Part shown: piece after piece, positions 53,562 through 63,351 of the stretch | How the letters are laid out: each line of letters begins with the position of its first letter | Numbering within the stretch: position 1 is the stretch's first letter | Source of the DNA: Aureispira sp. CCB-E | Lineage (GTDB): Bacteria > Bacteroidota > Bacteroidia > Chitinophagales > Saprospiraceae | Direction: 5' to 3' | Assembly: GCF_031326345.1 (NCBI RefSeq) | Contig: NZ_CP133671.1 | Coordinates: forward strand, 4,898,001-4,962,000 | DNA length: 64,000 nt | Notes under the pieces: generated by a model | What the model saw: only the letters and a program-made list of their open reading frames with translations | Told to the model about the DNA's origin: nothing | Databases searched by the model: none | Translations under genes and position numbers: made by a program

Positions 53562-55052
53562 TTATCCCTTATCTTTTTTTTGATTATTTCGGCGCTTGTC
53601 GTTCTTATTTTGAATGCCCTTTGAGCGATTGTAAATGGGACTATTCTCCATTGCTTGTTTCCGTTCTCGCTCTATTTTTTTGAATTTTTGACGCGTATAC
53701 TCTTCTTCAAATGTTCGAATATTTTCGGTATCGCCCAATTTTTCTAGACAATATAAATAATGCGCCAAAATATCTCTTTCAGGAAAAGCATCAGGTTTAT
53801 TTCCGATAATTAACCAATACATATGAGCAGCAAATCCATAGACTTCCAAATCCAAAGCAATATCGGCATATTCTAGTATGTTCTCGCTAATACTTACTTG
53901 ATTATCAAACAATAAATTAATTTCGTGTCGTTTGGACATCAAGTATAGGTCTTTACTATTTTTGGCAGGAACATTCATATTATACAAAGGATCACAAGCA
54001 TAAACAGCAGCTTTGCAATCTTTCCATAATTGAATGATATACTCAGGATCGTGTTCGCTAATCAACAAAGAACGAGAATAGTATTTTTCAAAATTAAAAT
54101 CAGCAGATTTGGGAAAGTTTTTTAGTTGTGCCTCAAAATGCAAAGCAGCGCTTTCAAAATCTCCCTCAATTTGAAACTTTTTTCCAATTCGAATTTGTTC
54201 TCGAACATCATCATAGAGCCATTCCATTCTAAATCCAAATTGTTTATAAAAATTAAGAGCCATTGAATTTTGCTCAGGAAACGCTTGTGCTACATCAAGG
54301 TAACGTTTCGCCAAATCAAACTCTCCTTTCGCAATATGAATAGAAATTTTAGATAAAATAACCAATCCATTCCCCGAACCAATTTCCATAGTTGCACGCC
54401 AATATTCAGGATTCGCAATAGTCAACTCTTCAGCACTTTTATCGTTGAAAGCTTTGGTTTTTAATATTTTACCAATAGCATTTACTCCTTTTAGTTCAGA
54501 CCTTAAACTATCTTCATAAAATGCTAAGACTGGAATGACATCTTCGATGACCCAATTCTGGAATAAATCAATTTTGCCTGCTAAGTCTGCTGCTTCAAAT
54601 TTTGCACGAACTTTTTCTTCTGGCAATGCCACCTTAGGTAAGAATTTTAACTGCGGATTTTCGCAGCCTTTCCCTACCGTAGCTGTAATTAAGTAAGCAT
54701 ATTCCGTCAATTCTGATCGAGGAGGACGAGACAAAGCTTCCAGTCGTCGAATCAAGTGATCTGTCGTTTCTTTGTTTAACTGAGGTCTTGAACTCACCTC
54801 AACAAATGCTGGTTTACCCTTTGGCATAGTCACCAAAATCATTACATCATGATTTCCCTTTTCCAAAGCTAAAAAAGCTTTTACAGAAGCCAAGACACGT
54901 TTATTCCAAGGATACAAATAATTGGTATCTAAGGTAGCCACCGTAACCATACTATCTGTAAAGTACTCTACTTCAAGCTTTACATCTGCTTGTGCAACAA
55001 CTAATGAATAAAATGATAAGTATGTAATGCAAAACAATGCGCCTAATCTCAT
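53562..55052 (-). CDS. Secreted protein of unknown function with TPR-like helices
   Basis: A signal peptide (to VVAQ, about residue 20) is followed by a short mixed region (about 21-140) with VMILVTMPKGKPAFVEVSS. Then come long helical repeats (about 235-450), including HIAKGEFDLAKRYLDVAQAF and KKFQIEGDFESAALHFEAQL, which look like tetratricopeptide repeats. The end is very basic and polar (KNDKRRNNQKKDKG). No enzyme motif is seen, and I do not recognise a family. It converges on xerD and lies 116 bases after another unknown secreted protein; the two may be co-transcribed. Confidence 0.7.
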   Translation of the reverse strand: MRLGALFCITYLSFYSLVVAQADVKLEVEYFTDSMVTVATLDTNYLYPWNKRVLASVKAFLALEKGNHDVMILVTMPKGKPAFVEVSSRPQLNKETTDHLIRRLEALSRPPRSELTEYAYLITATVGKGCENPQLKFLPKVALPEEKVRAKFEAADLAGKIDLFQNWVIEDVIPVLAFYEDSLRSELKGVNAIGKILKTKAFNDKSAEELTIANPEYWRATMEIGSGNGLVILSKISIHIAKGEFDLAKRYLDVAQAFPEQNSMALNFYKQFGFRMEWLYDDVREQIRIGKKFQIEGDFESAALHFEAQLKNFPKSADFNFEKYYSRSLLISEHDPEYIIQLWKDCKAAVYACDPLYNMNVPAKNSKDLYLMSKRHEINLLFDNQVSISENILEYADIALDLEVYGFAAHMYWLIIGNKPDAFPERDILAHYLYCLEKLGDTENIRTFEEEYTRQKFKKIERERKQAMENSPIYNRSKGIQNKNDKRRNNQKKDKG

Positions 55053-55168
55053 AAGATTGTGGTTGTATTTCGACCATTTAGAATTAAAATGATAGGACTT
55101 TTAATCAAAAGGGATGATTAGGGGATTCAATTGCTATAAGAGAGAATCTCCCAGACAGCAACATGAAC

Positions 55169-56065
55169 CTATTCTATTTCTTCTTTGGGAGTGGTTTTAT
55201 CTAAAATGTAATTAATCTTATCCAATGTTTGACTGTCCTCTTCCATTAAGCCTAACAATTTGCGTTCCAACTGTTCGCTCTTTGTAAATTTAGCCGAATT
55301 CTTGAATACAACGTTGGGGTCATTCAAAAAACTGGGATTGGCAAAAAGAACATTGCTGTTCTCTTGAAATAGCTCAATTGCCTTGGTAATATCGCCTCCA
55401 ATCAAATAGCCTCGTTCTATTTCGGGCTGCTTGGTCATTTTTCGATACAAAAGAATATTTAAAGGAGTGCGATCGGTAATAGCTAGGGTAACTAAAAATG
55501 CATTGGTATGTCGTATTTTTTGGGTTCTAAGGACAGAGATGTGCTCAAAACCTTCTACTTCTAAAGCCGATAATAAAAAATCACGTTGAGCAGCGGGGTC
55601 TCCACTTCCAAATTGAACCAATATCGTAGAACAAAAGTTTAATGTTCCTGCTATATAATTATAGCGTTTTCTGTTTTTATAGGTATAAGAGGTAGAATCT
55701 ACATTCAACAAAATATTCTCTCTATAATCTTGTTTTAATCGAAGCGGAGATTTAATATCAGTAAACCCCAACGACTCTACTCGAAGTTCAAAAAAGCCCT
55801 TCGGCAAGGTTACCACCCAAGCTTCTTCTCCTACATCGTATTTCATTTCGTATTGTTCTGCCAAGTGCTTTACGCCCCCACTAAACCCATACATATCAAT
55901 CAAAACCTTTAAGTTAGAACGAGCTTCCCAATACCCATAAGAAGTTTCAATATCGTCATTAGCGGCATCCATAGCGATAACAACACGTATAGAGTCTTTT
56001 TTCTGCGCAAAACTAGCAAAAAAACAACTAACTAAACTTCCTACTAAAATCCATTTATATAACAT
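55169..56065 (-). CDS. Secreted protein of unknown function
   Basis: A signal peptide ends at about residue 20 (FFASFAQ). The mature protein of about 278 residues has a beta-rich first half (AWVVTLPKGFFELRVESLGF), a middle section with NYIAGTLNFCSTILVQFGSG and a helical C-terminus rich in Glu, Lys and Leu. I do not recognise a family or a motif. It is upstream of another unknown secreted gene on the same strand, which suggests shared transcription. Confidence 0.65.
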   Translation of the reverse strand: MLYKWILVGSLVSCFFASFAQKKDSIRVVIAMDAANDDIETSYGYWEARSNLKVLIDMYGFSGGVKHLAEQYEMKYDVGEEAWVVTLPKGFFELRVESLGFTDIKSPLRLKQDYRENILLNVDSTSYTYKNRKRYNYIAGTLNFCSTILVQFGSGDPAAQRDFLLSALEVEGFEHISVLRTQKIRHTNAFLVTLAITDRTPLNILLYRKMTKQPEIERGYLIGGDITKAIELFQENSNVLFANPSFLNDPNVVFKNSAKFTKSEQLERKLLGLMEEDSQTLDKINYILDKTTPKEEIE

Positions 56066-56381
56066 AACAATTCATTTTGATGTGGGTATGGATGATTTTT
56101 TTAAACTTTTACAAGAATCAATTTACAATCTTTAATTATACAAAGATTTCACAATCAAAGCAAATAGCCCCAAAATCATATCGTTCTTGCTCTAAAATAA
56201 CAAAGAATTATGAATTCAAGTCTTCTAAAGCAGATTAATTCATAGGATTTACTTAGAATTGTTCATTCCTTATTCATTACTTTATCTTAAATAATTCTAA
56301 AAACACCACCTCAAATTCGTTGTCCTAAAAACGTTATTTTTATGCCATAACAATACAAACTAGATCAGTTTTAATAAAAAA
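56066..56381. other. Upstream region of the unknown secreted gene
   Basis: AT-rich sequence before the HPPD terminator; I see no gene, repeat or clear promoter box. Confidence 0.45.
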
Positions 56382-56418
56382 AGCAAAGGATAATACGCTT
56401 AAATGATTATCCTTTGCT
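56382..56418 (-). terminator. Rho-independent terminator after HPPD
   Basis: A perfect 13-bp stem AGCAAAGGATAAT / ATTATCCTTTGCT closes an 11-base loop. On the minus strand it is followed by TTTTTTATTAA. Confidence 0.88.
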
Positions 56419-56444
56419 CTAAAAACTATTCAAAAAAGCAGTTT

Positions 56445-57599
56445 CTATAATGTCCCTCTGCGAGCTTGCTCTGCTTCAATTGATTCAAACAATGCTTTGA
56501 AATTTCCTTTTCCAAAAGACTGTGCACCTTTGCGTTGAATAATCTCAAAAAACATCGTTGGACGATCTACTACAGGTTTTGTAAAGATTTGTAACAAGTA
56601 TCCTTCATCATCTCTATCAACCAAAATACCCAATTCTTTTAACTTCAGTATTTCTTCGTCAATTTCGCCAACACGATCTAATACCGTATCATAATACGTT
56701 CCTGGTACATATAGAAATTCGATTCCACGAGCAGTCATTTCTTTTACGGTTGCTAGAATGTCATCGGTTGCGACTGCAATGTGCTGAATCCCTGCTCCTT
56801 GATAGAAGTCTAAATATTCCTCAATTTGAGATTTTTTCTTTCCTTCTGCTGGTTCGTTAATAGGGAATTTTACTCGACCATTGCCATTGGTCATCACTTT
56901 TGACATCAAAGCAGTATATTCTGTGGAGATATCCTTGTCATCGAAACTAATTAAATTGGCAAAGCCCATAACATTAGCATAGTAATCTACCCACGTATTC
57001 ATTTCTCCCCAACCTACATTACCAACCATATGGTCGATATACTTCAAACCAACTGGTGCAGGGTTGTAATTTGATTTCCATTCTTTGAAGCCTGGCATAA
57101 AAATACCATTATAATTCTTGCGCTCTACAAAAATATGTACTGTATCTCCATAAGTATGAATTCCAGAACGAACAATTTCTCCATGTTCGTCTTTCTCAAC
57201 CGTTGGCTCCATAAATGGCTTTCCGCCACGCTTTGTCGTTTCCTCAAATGCCTTCGTAGCATCGTCTACCCAAAGAGCAACCACCTTAACTCCATCTCCA
57301 TGTTTCTTAATATGCTCTGCAATAGGTCCATCAGCATCCATTGGTGTTGTTAAAACCAATCGTATTTTATCTTGAACCAATACATAAGAGGTACGATCTT
57401 TCACCCCTGTTTCTAAACCACAATATGCCAAAGACTGAAAGCCAAAAGCTGTTTTATAAAAGTGTGCTGATTGCTTGGCATTGCCCACATACAGCTCTAC
57501 ATAATCCGTTCCTAACAATGGCAAGAAATCCTCTGCTTCTTCAAAGATTTTTTCGATGCCATAATTTACATTCTCTAAATTTTTTAAATCGTTTGCCAT
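56445..57599 (-). CDS. hppD: 4-hydroxyphenylpyruvate dioxygenase
   Basis: I use ATG 57599 (MANDLKNLENVNYG), since the frame upstream runs into the dispersed repeat. The two-fold vicinal-oxygen-chelate structure is clear: an N-terminal half with DYVELYVGNAKQSAHFYKTA, and a C-terminal half with iron ligands His190 (IDHMVGNV), His273 (GIQHIAVATDD) and Glu352 (MFFEIIQRKG). The enzyme turns 4-hydroxyphenylpyruvate into homogentisate with O2. Length (384) is typical. The next gene upstream on the same strand encodes homogentisate dioxygenase, the following enzyme in tyrosine breakdown, although 560 bases separate them. Confidence 0.95.
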   Translation of the reverse strand: MANDLKNLENVNYGIEKIFEEAEDFLPLLGTDYVELYVGNAKQSAHFYKTAFGFQSLAYCGLETGVKDRTSYVLVQDKIRLVLTTPMDADGPIAEHIKKHGDGVKVVALWVDDATKAFEETTKRGGKPFMEPTVEKDEHGEIVRSGIHTYGDTVHIFVERKNYNGIFMPGFKEWKSNYNPAPVGLKYIDHMVGNVGWGEMNTWVDYYANVMGFANLISFDDKDISTEYTALMSKVMTNGNGRVKFPINEPAEGKKKSQIEEYLDFYQGAGIQHIAVATDDILATVKEMTARGIEFLYVPGTYYDTVLDRVGEIDEEILKLKELGILVDRDDEGYLLQIFTKPVVDRPTMFFEIIQRKGAQSFGKGNFKALFESIEAEQARRGTL

Positions 57600-57672
57600 G
57601 ATTATTTTATTTTGATAGAGTAAAACTCTTTTAGTACACTGCAACAGAAATTTGTGATTGTTATTATAATAG

Positions 57673-57700
57673 TAGTTAGCTACGCTGCTACTTCGTGGTA
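57673..57700 (+). repeat. Dispersed short repeat, copy C1
   Basis: AGTTAGCTACGCTGCTACTT then CGTGGT. Same orientation as copies A and B. Confidence 0.75.
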
Positions 57701-57725
57701 GCTCCCTACGATCGTGAGCTCGCAT

Positions 57726-57752
57726 AGCTCGGTTCGCTGCTACTGCGTGGTT
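57726..57752 (+). repeat. Dispersed short repeat, copy C2
   Basis: GCTCGGTTCGCTGCTACTGC then GTGGTTT, 52 bases after C1. The spacer has CGATCGTGAGCTCGC, related to the spacer of the B pair. Confidence 0.7.
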
Positions 57753-58113
57753 TCAACAAACTATGTATAAAATACTTTTGATAAAATTCAAGAGCACTCA
57801 CAACTTGATAAGCTCCGTTATCAAAACACCAATACTCGTTTAAAAATCTATTTTCCAGTGTATTTAAGTTAATGATAATAATTTTTTGCTAAATCGCACT
57901 TACTGTACCATCCTTTGTCAAGTATTTTAGATAAATAGCAAATAGTGTATGAATTTAGCAACTATAATTCAACAGCCCAATAGACTTTGTAAAGTACCTA
58001 GTTTTACAAAGTCCAATACTTACCACATGGCACTACTTTGAATGGCCAATTTAATGCGTTGTTTTTCTGAAATTTTACTAATTAAATTATAGTTCATTGT
58101 TTATTATTTCTAA

Positions 58114-58148
58114 TAGTAGTTAGTTGTGTTGCTACGCTGCCGTTTCAA
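58114..58148 (+). repeat. Dispersed short repeat, diverged copy D
   Basis: AGTAGTTAGTTGTGTTGCTA then CGCTGCCG and TTTCAAC. It shares the left half of the repeat and the TTTCAAC tail of C2. Confidence 0.55.
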
Positions 58149-58159
58149 CCTACTAACGT

Positions 58160-59320
58160 TTAGTGTTCTAACCAAGATAAATAATAATTAGGATCTTGAA
58201 TTTCCAAAGCTGCTTCTGTAATTTGGAATGGTCGGAAAGGATCAACCATTACAGCTAATTCTTCTGTATCTTCTACACCGATACTCCGTTCCGCAGCGCC
58301 AGGATGTGGTCCATGAGGAATGCCTCCTGGATGTAGTGTAATCTGACCTCTTTCAATATTATTACGACTCATAAAATCACCATCTACATAATACAACACT
58401 TCATCTGAATCAATGTTGCTATGGTTGTATGGTGCAGGAATCGCCTTAGGATGGTAATCGTATTTTCTGGGGCAGAAAGAACACACTACAAATCCCGCAC
58501 CTGCAAAAGTTTGGTGCACTGGTGGCGGTTGGTGTACTCGCCCTGTAATTGGCTCAAAGTCATGAATAGAAAAAATGTAAGGATAATGGTATCCATCCCA
58601 ACCTACAGCATCAAACGGATGTGTTGCATAGGTATAAGGAAAAATCATTCCTTGTTTCTTAATCAACACCTTAAAATCACCATGCTCATCGTGCGTTTTT
58701 AAATTTTGTGGGGTACGAATGTCTCGCTCACAAAAAGGAGCATGCTCCATTAGTTGTCCTTGATTGTTTTGATAACGCTTTGGAAAGCGAATAGGGCTAA
58801 ATGATTCTAAAACAAACAAACGATTTTTCTCTGTCTTAAATTCAATTTGATAGATGGTTCCTCTAGGTAAGACAATGTAATCTCCATATTCAAAATCTAA
58901 ATCTCCGTAAATCGTATGCACGGTTCCTTCCCCTTCATGGACAAAAAGCATTTCATCTGCATCTGCATTTTTGTAGTAATAATCCATTGGAGCTCCTTTG
59001 GGAGCGGCAACACCAATTTGCAAATCATTGTTTACCATCAGAACCACACGACTTTTGAGATAATCTGCTTCTGGTTTGACAGCAAATGTTTTTAAAGACA
59101 AAGACTTTAAATTCTTTTTAATTGCAATTTTAGGCTCCACAGAATAAGGTTCTCCAACTTCTTTGACCAATGTAGGAGGATGTACGTGATAGATAAGCGA
59201 GTAGTTGGCATCAAAGCCTTCTGTACTCACCAACTCTTCTGCATACAAACTACCATCTTCCTTGCGAAATTGTGTGTGTCGCTTTTGTGGAATTTTTCCT
59301 AGTTTTTGATAAAAAGCCAT
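58160..59320 (-). CDS. hmgA: Homogentisate 1,2-dioxygenase
   Basis: The cupin-fold enzyme has the conserved blocks HPFDAVGWDGYHYPYIFS, VHQPPPVHQTFAGAGFV, NHSNIDSDEVLYYVDG and GGIPHGPHPGAAE, the last two supplying iron ligands in this family. It opens the ring of homogentisate to form maleylacetoacetate. Length (386) fits the shorter bacterial form. It is on the same strand as HPPD, with hmgA first. The isomerase and hydrolase that finish the pathway are not in the window. Confidence 0.95.
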   Translation of the reverse strand: MAFYQKLGKIPQKRHTQFRKEDGSLYAEELVSTEGFDANYSLIYHVHPPTLVKEVGEPYSVEPKIAIKKNLKSLSLKTFAVKPEADYLKSRVVLMVNNDLQIGVAAPKGAPMDYYYKNADADEMLFVHEGEGTVHTIYGDLDFEYGDYIVLPRGTIYQIEFKTEKNRLFVLESFSPIRFPKRYQNNQGQLMEHAPFCERDIRTPQNLKTHDEHGDFKVLIKKQGMIFPYTYATHPFDAVGWDGYHYPYIFSIHDFEPITGRVHQPPPVHQTFAGAGFVVCSFCPRKYDYHPKAIPAPYNHSNIDSDEVLYYVDGDFMSRNNIERGQITLHPGGIPHGPHPGAAERSIGVEDTEELAVMVDPFRPFQITEAALEIQDPNYYLSWLEH

Positions 59321-59440
59321 AATTATTTAGGTACTTTTTTTAGTAGAATTGTGGTTAAGTAATATATTTCAGATATTCCAAAAGTACAAAAAAACTACGA
59401 TTTAAAAGCTCTTTACAACCTTTCTTATAGAAAAAACTAT

Positions 59441-59465
59441 GCGAGTTAGCCTTCTACCAACTCGC
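59441..59465 (-). terminator. Terminator after smc
   Basis: A 7-bp stem GCGAGTT / AACTCGC encloses an 11-base loop. On the minus strand ATAG and TTTTTT follow. Confidence 0.65.
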
Positions 59466-59529
59466 CTTGTCTTTTTTGTAGCAACAAGTAGTTTGAACCA
59501 TGAATTACTGGCCTTCAAACAGTTTTTTA

Positions 59530-62500
59530 TTAGGTAACTGTTTCCATCTCACGGAAGTCAACAGGCACAACCCTTGAAATTCCTTTTACCATCGTTACTC
59601 CATACATAATATCCACCGCTTCCATTGTTTTCTTATTGTGGGTCACAATGACAAACTGAGAATTTTTAGAAAAATCCTTAATGATATTATTAAACTTCGC
59701 AATATTCGCATCGTCCAATGGCGCATCTACCTCATCAAAAATACAGAATGGCGCAGGTTTTAAAAGATACAAAGAGAACAACAAAGCCGTTGCTGTTAAG
59801 GTTTTTTCACCTCCTGAGAGTTGGTTGATAGACAAAGGACGTTTGCCTTTGGGTTTGGCAACAATTTCGATTTTAGACTCCAGTGGCGTTTCGGGACTCA
59901 TCAACTTCAAGTCGCACGTATCATCTTTATGAAATAGACTACGGAATACTTCCACAAAGTAAGTTCTAGCTTGATTAAAAGCAACCATAAAACGTTCGGT
60001 TGCCTTCGATTCAATCTCGGCAATCGTCGCCAATAAATTTTCTTTGGATTTCAACAAATCATCTCTTTGCTCAATGATCAATTTATTGCGCTCTTGAATT
60101 TCATCATACGCCTCAATGGCCATAGGATTGATTGGACCATAATTCGTCAAACGCTGTCTCAATTGTTCTACGTTCGATTCTAAAACAGCTTCCTCAAATT
60201 CAGGGTTAGGAGCTTCGTTTACTAGATCATTGATCTTCACCTCAAACTCGACATTCAAGCGTTCTGCAATAGAGGTCAATTTTAGTTTTACCTCATTAAA
60301 TTTATTATCCAACTTACCAATTAACTCTAATAATTGTGTTTGTTGACGCTGTTTGTCTCGCAGTTTTTTTTCAGTTTCTACAATATTTCCCCTTGCTTCA
60401 AAGTACGCTTTTTCTGCTTGACCTACCTGTTCTTGATACGTTTTTTTTACCTCATACCACTCTTCCAACTGTATATTAGCTGCTTCAATTTCTTTTTGAG
60501 TAGACGTTAAGTCTCCACCTGATTCGTTCAATACTTCTTCATCTCGTTTGCGTTGATCTTTTAATTCTTTGTATTGACGATGGCTAAAGTCCAATTCTTT
60601 TTCGATTGAAGCCATACCATTTTGATGACGAACCTGTTCAATATGCTTTTTATTATAATTGGAAGAAGCCTCTGCCATGTCTTCCGCAATATTTTGTACA
60701 GAAGCATCCTTTTCAGAAACCGTTTCTCTTAGTTGCACCAATTGCTTTTGCACTTTAGCTAGTTCTCCCCGAACGCCTTCTTGAGCTACTTGGTATGTTT
60801 TAATTTGCTCCAAATAGCTTTCCTTCTGTTCCTCTGTTTCTTTCTTAAATTGTTCAAAACTCTCTAATTTACTTTTTATCGTAATAGCCTGTCGGACAGT
60901 ATCATTTAGTTGTTTTTCTAACTTCTGAATCTCTACTTGCTGATTGTTCTGACGCAGATTCTGTTGCACCAATCTCAAATCTTTTACCTCATTTTCCAAA
61001 ACTTGAGCTGCCTCTGTAAGCGTTTCAATTTGAGTTTCTAGCAATTCTAAATTTTTCTTTCGGCCTATCTTTTTACCCTCAAAAGCACCAACAGAACCTC
61101 CTCGAACAGAGTATCCACGTTGTGTGTATTTCCCATCCTTAGTCAACCAAATTGTTTGCCCATTTAATTCTTCAACTCCGACCTTTTCATCAACAATATA
61201 CACATCCCCTAGCAAGTGCTCCGCTAGAGCTTGATATTTAGCATCATACTCCAATACCTCTAAAGCCCAAGTTCCTTTGTTTGTAATCTTCTCTTTTGTG
61301 TGTGTGGTAGGAAACTGCTCCATCAAAAAGAAATTCGCTTTCCCTTTTTGATGTTGATCTAGCAGCTCAATTGCTTGCAACGCTTCCGTAAAATTTTGAA
61401 CAACATAATAACTCAAATAAGCTTCTAAGTAATTCTCAACAGCGGCTCTGTACTCTGGTTGACAATAAAATACATCTGATAGTAAAGGCGCATTGTCTGA
61501 CCAAGAACGATTTTTGCTTAAAAATTTGATAGATTCTGAAAACCCATCCATATTCTCTACCAAGCTTTTAAGCAATTTATATTCGTTTCGTTTTGAATCC
61601 AAATTGCGATTCTTGCCACTCAAACTCTCTTTTGCAACTTCCAGTTTCTGTTCGTTTTCCTCCAATTGCTTTTTTCGTAGTGCCTCTGCTGCCCTTAACC
61701 CTTCCAAAGTAGTCTCTTGCTCTTGTTGGGCAGTGGCAAGTTGACTAGCTTGAGCCGTAATGCCCGCTACTTCAGAAGTTCTTTGCTCCAAAACTCGTTC
61801 TAAGCGTTCAATACTTTTAGAAGCAGATTCTTCTTGATTTTGCAAAACAGCTGCCTTTTTTTCCTGTTCAAAAAGCGCATTATTTAATGTTTTTTGCTCT
61901 ACCAAAAATGCTTCTAATTCTTTCTTGACATTGCCATGTTTGTTGCGAATTTTTTCTAGAATTTCCTTAGCTTCTGCCAATTGGCTACTCAACTCCTTTC
62001 CTAATTTATATTGCTCATCTAGTTGTTCGCTTTGCAGCTCTATATTTTGTTCTGTCTCAGCAATTCTCTTTCTATTCGAGGCTATACGTTCATCTAATTT
62101 TTCATTATTTTGTTGTAAGAACAACGATTTTTGGGTCAGAATCTTTTTATCATTTTCTTTCCCTTTGATTTTTCCTACTAAACTATTCAATTGCTTTTGA
62201 GCATCTGCCAATGCCTTTTCTTTTTCCACATTGCCATTTTTTTCTCGCTCTACTCGTTTCTCCAATTGAATTACTTCCTGATCTAGAGCCTTTTTATTTT
62301 CTCGCTCCTCATCAATTTGTTTGTCCAGTGTTTTATAAGCTGTCTTACACTCTGATATTTTAAAATAACTCAATTCCAAGCTTAGCCGACGATATTCGTC
62401 CTTTAGCTCAAAATAGCGTTTGGCTCGTTTCGCTTGACGTTCCAAGCTCTTTAAGTTTTTTTGAATTTCAAACAACAAATCCTCCACCCTAGACAAGTCA

Positions 62501-63057
62501 GCTTCTGTGGCTTTTAATTTGCTAAACGTTTCCTTTTTTCTTGTTTTGTATTTAGAAATACCTGCCGCCTGTTCAAACAATTTAAGACGCGAATTATCTT
62601 TGTCTTGCAACAAATCATCCACCATCCCCAGCGCAATAATCGCATAAGAATCAGATCCCATACCCGTATCTACCAACAAGTTAGAAATATCTTTTAAACG
62701 ACATTTCACACCATTCAATTGGTACTCACTAGACCCATCTTTGTACAAAATTCTCTTGATAGAAACTTCTTGGTATTCCAAAGGCAAAATACCTTTATCA
62801 TTAATAAACGTCAAAGTTACCTCTGCCAAGCCAGATGCTTTACGACTTTTGGTTCCATTAAAGATAACACTAGTCATGCTTTCCGAGCGCAACTGACTTG
62901 TTTTTTGCTCTCCCAACACCCAACGAATGGAATCTACAATATTTGACTTCCCACAACCATTAGAACCTACGATTCCAATAACATCTTCTCCAAAATTAAT
63001 TACCGTACGATCAGCAAAACTCTTGAAGCCTTTTATATCTAAACTTTTTAAACGCAT
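59530..63057 (-). CDS. smc: Chromosome segregation ATPase SMC
   Basis: The N-terminal Walker A GSNGCGKS lies near residues 31-38, the ABC signature LSGGEK near 1080 and the Walker B CIFDEVDAPLDD near 1106. Between them are two long coiled-coil arms (about 170-505 and 660-1030) and a hinge domain (about 510-650) with FLSKNRSWSDNAPLLSDVFY. SMC dimers with ScpA/ScpB organise and separate chromosomes; these partners are not in the window. Length (1175) is typical. The gene stands alone with a terminator. Confidence 0.96.
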   Translation of the reverse strand: MRLKSLDIKGFKSFADRTVINFGEDVIGIVGSNGCGKSNIVDSIRWVLGEQKTSQLRSESMTSVIFNGTKSRKASGLAEVTLTFINDKGILPLEYQEVSIKRILYKDGSSEYQLNGVKCRLKDISNLLVDTGMGSDSYAIIALGMVDDLLQDKDNSRLKLFEQAAGISKYKTRKKETFSKLKATEADLSRVEDLLFEIQKNLKSLERQAKRAKRYFELKDEYRRLSLELSYFKISECKTAYKTLDKQIDEERENKKALDQEVIQLEKRVEREKNGNVEKEKALADAQKQLNSLVGKIKGKENDKKILTQKSLFLQQNNEKLDERIASNRKRIAETEQNIELQSEQLDEQYKLGKELSSQLAEAKEILEKIRNKHGNVKKELEAFLVEQKTLNNALFEQEKKAAVLQNQEESASKSIERLERVLEQRTSEVAGITAQASQLATAQQEQETTLEGLRAAEALRKKQLEENEQKLEVAKESLSGKNRNLDSKRNEYKLLKSLVENMDGFSESIKFLSKNRSWSDNAPLLSDVFYCQPEYRAAVENYLEAYLSYYVVQNFTEALQAIELLDQHQKGKANFFLMEQFPTTHTKEKITNKGTWALEVLEYDAKYQALAEHLLGDVYIVDEKVGVEELNGQTIWLTKDGKYTQRGYSVRGGSVGAFEGKKIGRKKNLELLETQIETLTEAAQVLENEVKDLRLVQQNLRQNNQQVEIQKLEKQLNDTVRQAITIKSKLESFEQFKKETEEQKESYLEQIKTYQVAQEGVRGELAKVQKQLVQLRETVSEKDASVQNIAEDMAEASSNYNKKHIEQVRHQNGMASIEKELDFSHRQYKELKDQRKRDEEVLNESGGDLTSTQKEIEAANIQLEEWYEVKKTYQEQVGQAEKAYFEARGNIVETEKKLRDKQRQQTQLLELIGKLDNKFNEVKLKLTSIAERLNVEFEVKINDLVNEAPNPEFEEAVLESNVEQLRQRLTNYGPINPMAIEAYDEIQERNKLIIEQRDDLLKSKENLLATIAEIESKATERFMVAFNQARTYFVEVFRSLFHKDDTCDLKLMSPETPLESKIEIVAKPKGKRPLSINQLSGGEKTLTATALLFSLYLLKPAPFCIFDEVDAPLDDANIAKFNNIIKDFSKNSQFVIVTHNKKTMEAVDIMYGVTMVKGISRVVPVDFREMETVT

Positions 63058-63196
63058 TTAATTATGATTAAACATTCTTCATTCTCAGCAACTTAACTCA
63101 AACAAACCTTACTTTAAAGATTCTATAAATTGCTCTATTTTTTGAAAGCCTGTAAAGATAATCAGCTAAAAGGACATTTCAGTATAAAGCATAAAA

Positions 63197-63231
63197 AAAG
63201 TCATTTCCAATCTAATATTGAAAATGACTTT
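63197..63231 (-). terminator. Rho-independent terminator after the last gene
   Basis: A perfect 10-bp stem AAAGTCATTT / AAATGACTTT is followed on the minus strand by a T-run. Confidence 0.8.
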
Positions 63232-63351
63232 AAGATACTCAAAGGTATCGTGTATCTATAATTTTTTATGATTGTCTAGCACCTCCTTTTAAGCCAATAC
63301 ATTGTCAAAGGTACCAACAAATAGATTACTGTTGTCTCAAAAGAAATTATC

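Larger units (their letters stand above)
57600..58159. other. Intergenic region with three dispersed-repeat copies
   Basis: The spacer between homogentisate dioxygenase and HPPD holds the repeat pair at 57673-57752 and a diverged copy at 58114-58148. The rest is AT-rich and gene-free. Any HPPD promoter must lie here or transcription must read through from hmgA. Confidence 0.6.

Noticed and set aside
57600-57725. N-terminal extension of HPPD
   Set aside because: It would be encoded by the dispersed repeat and AT-rich spacer; the family start is at 57599.
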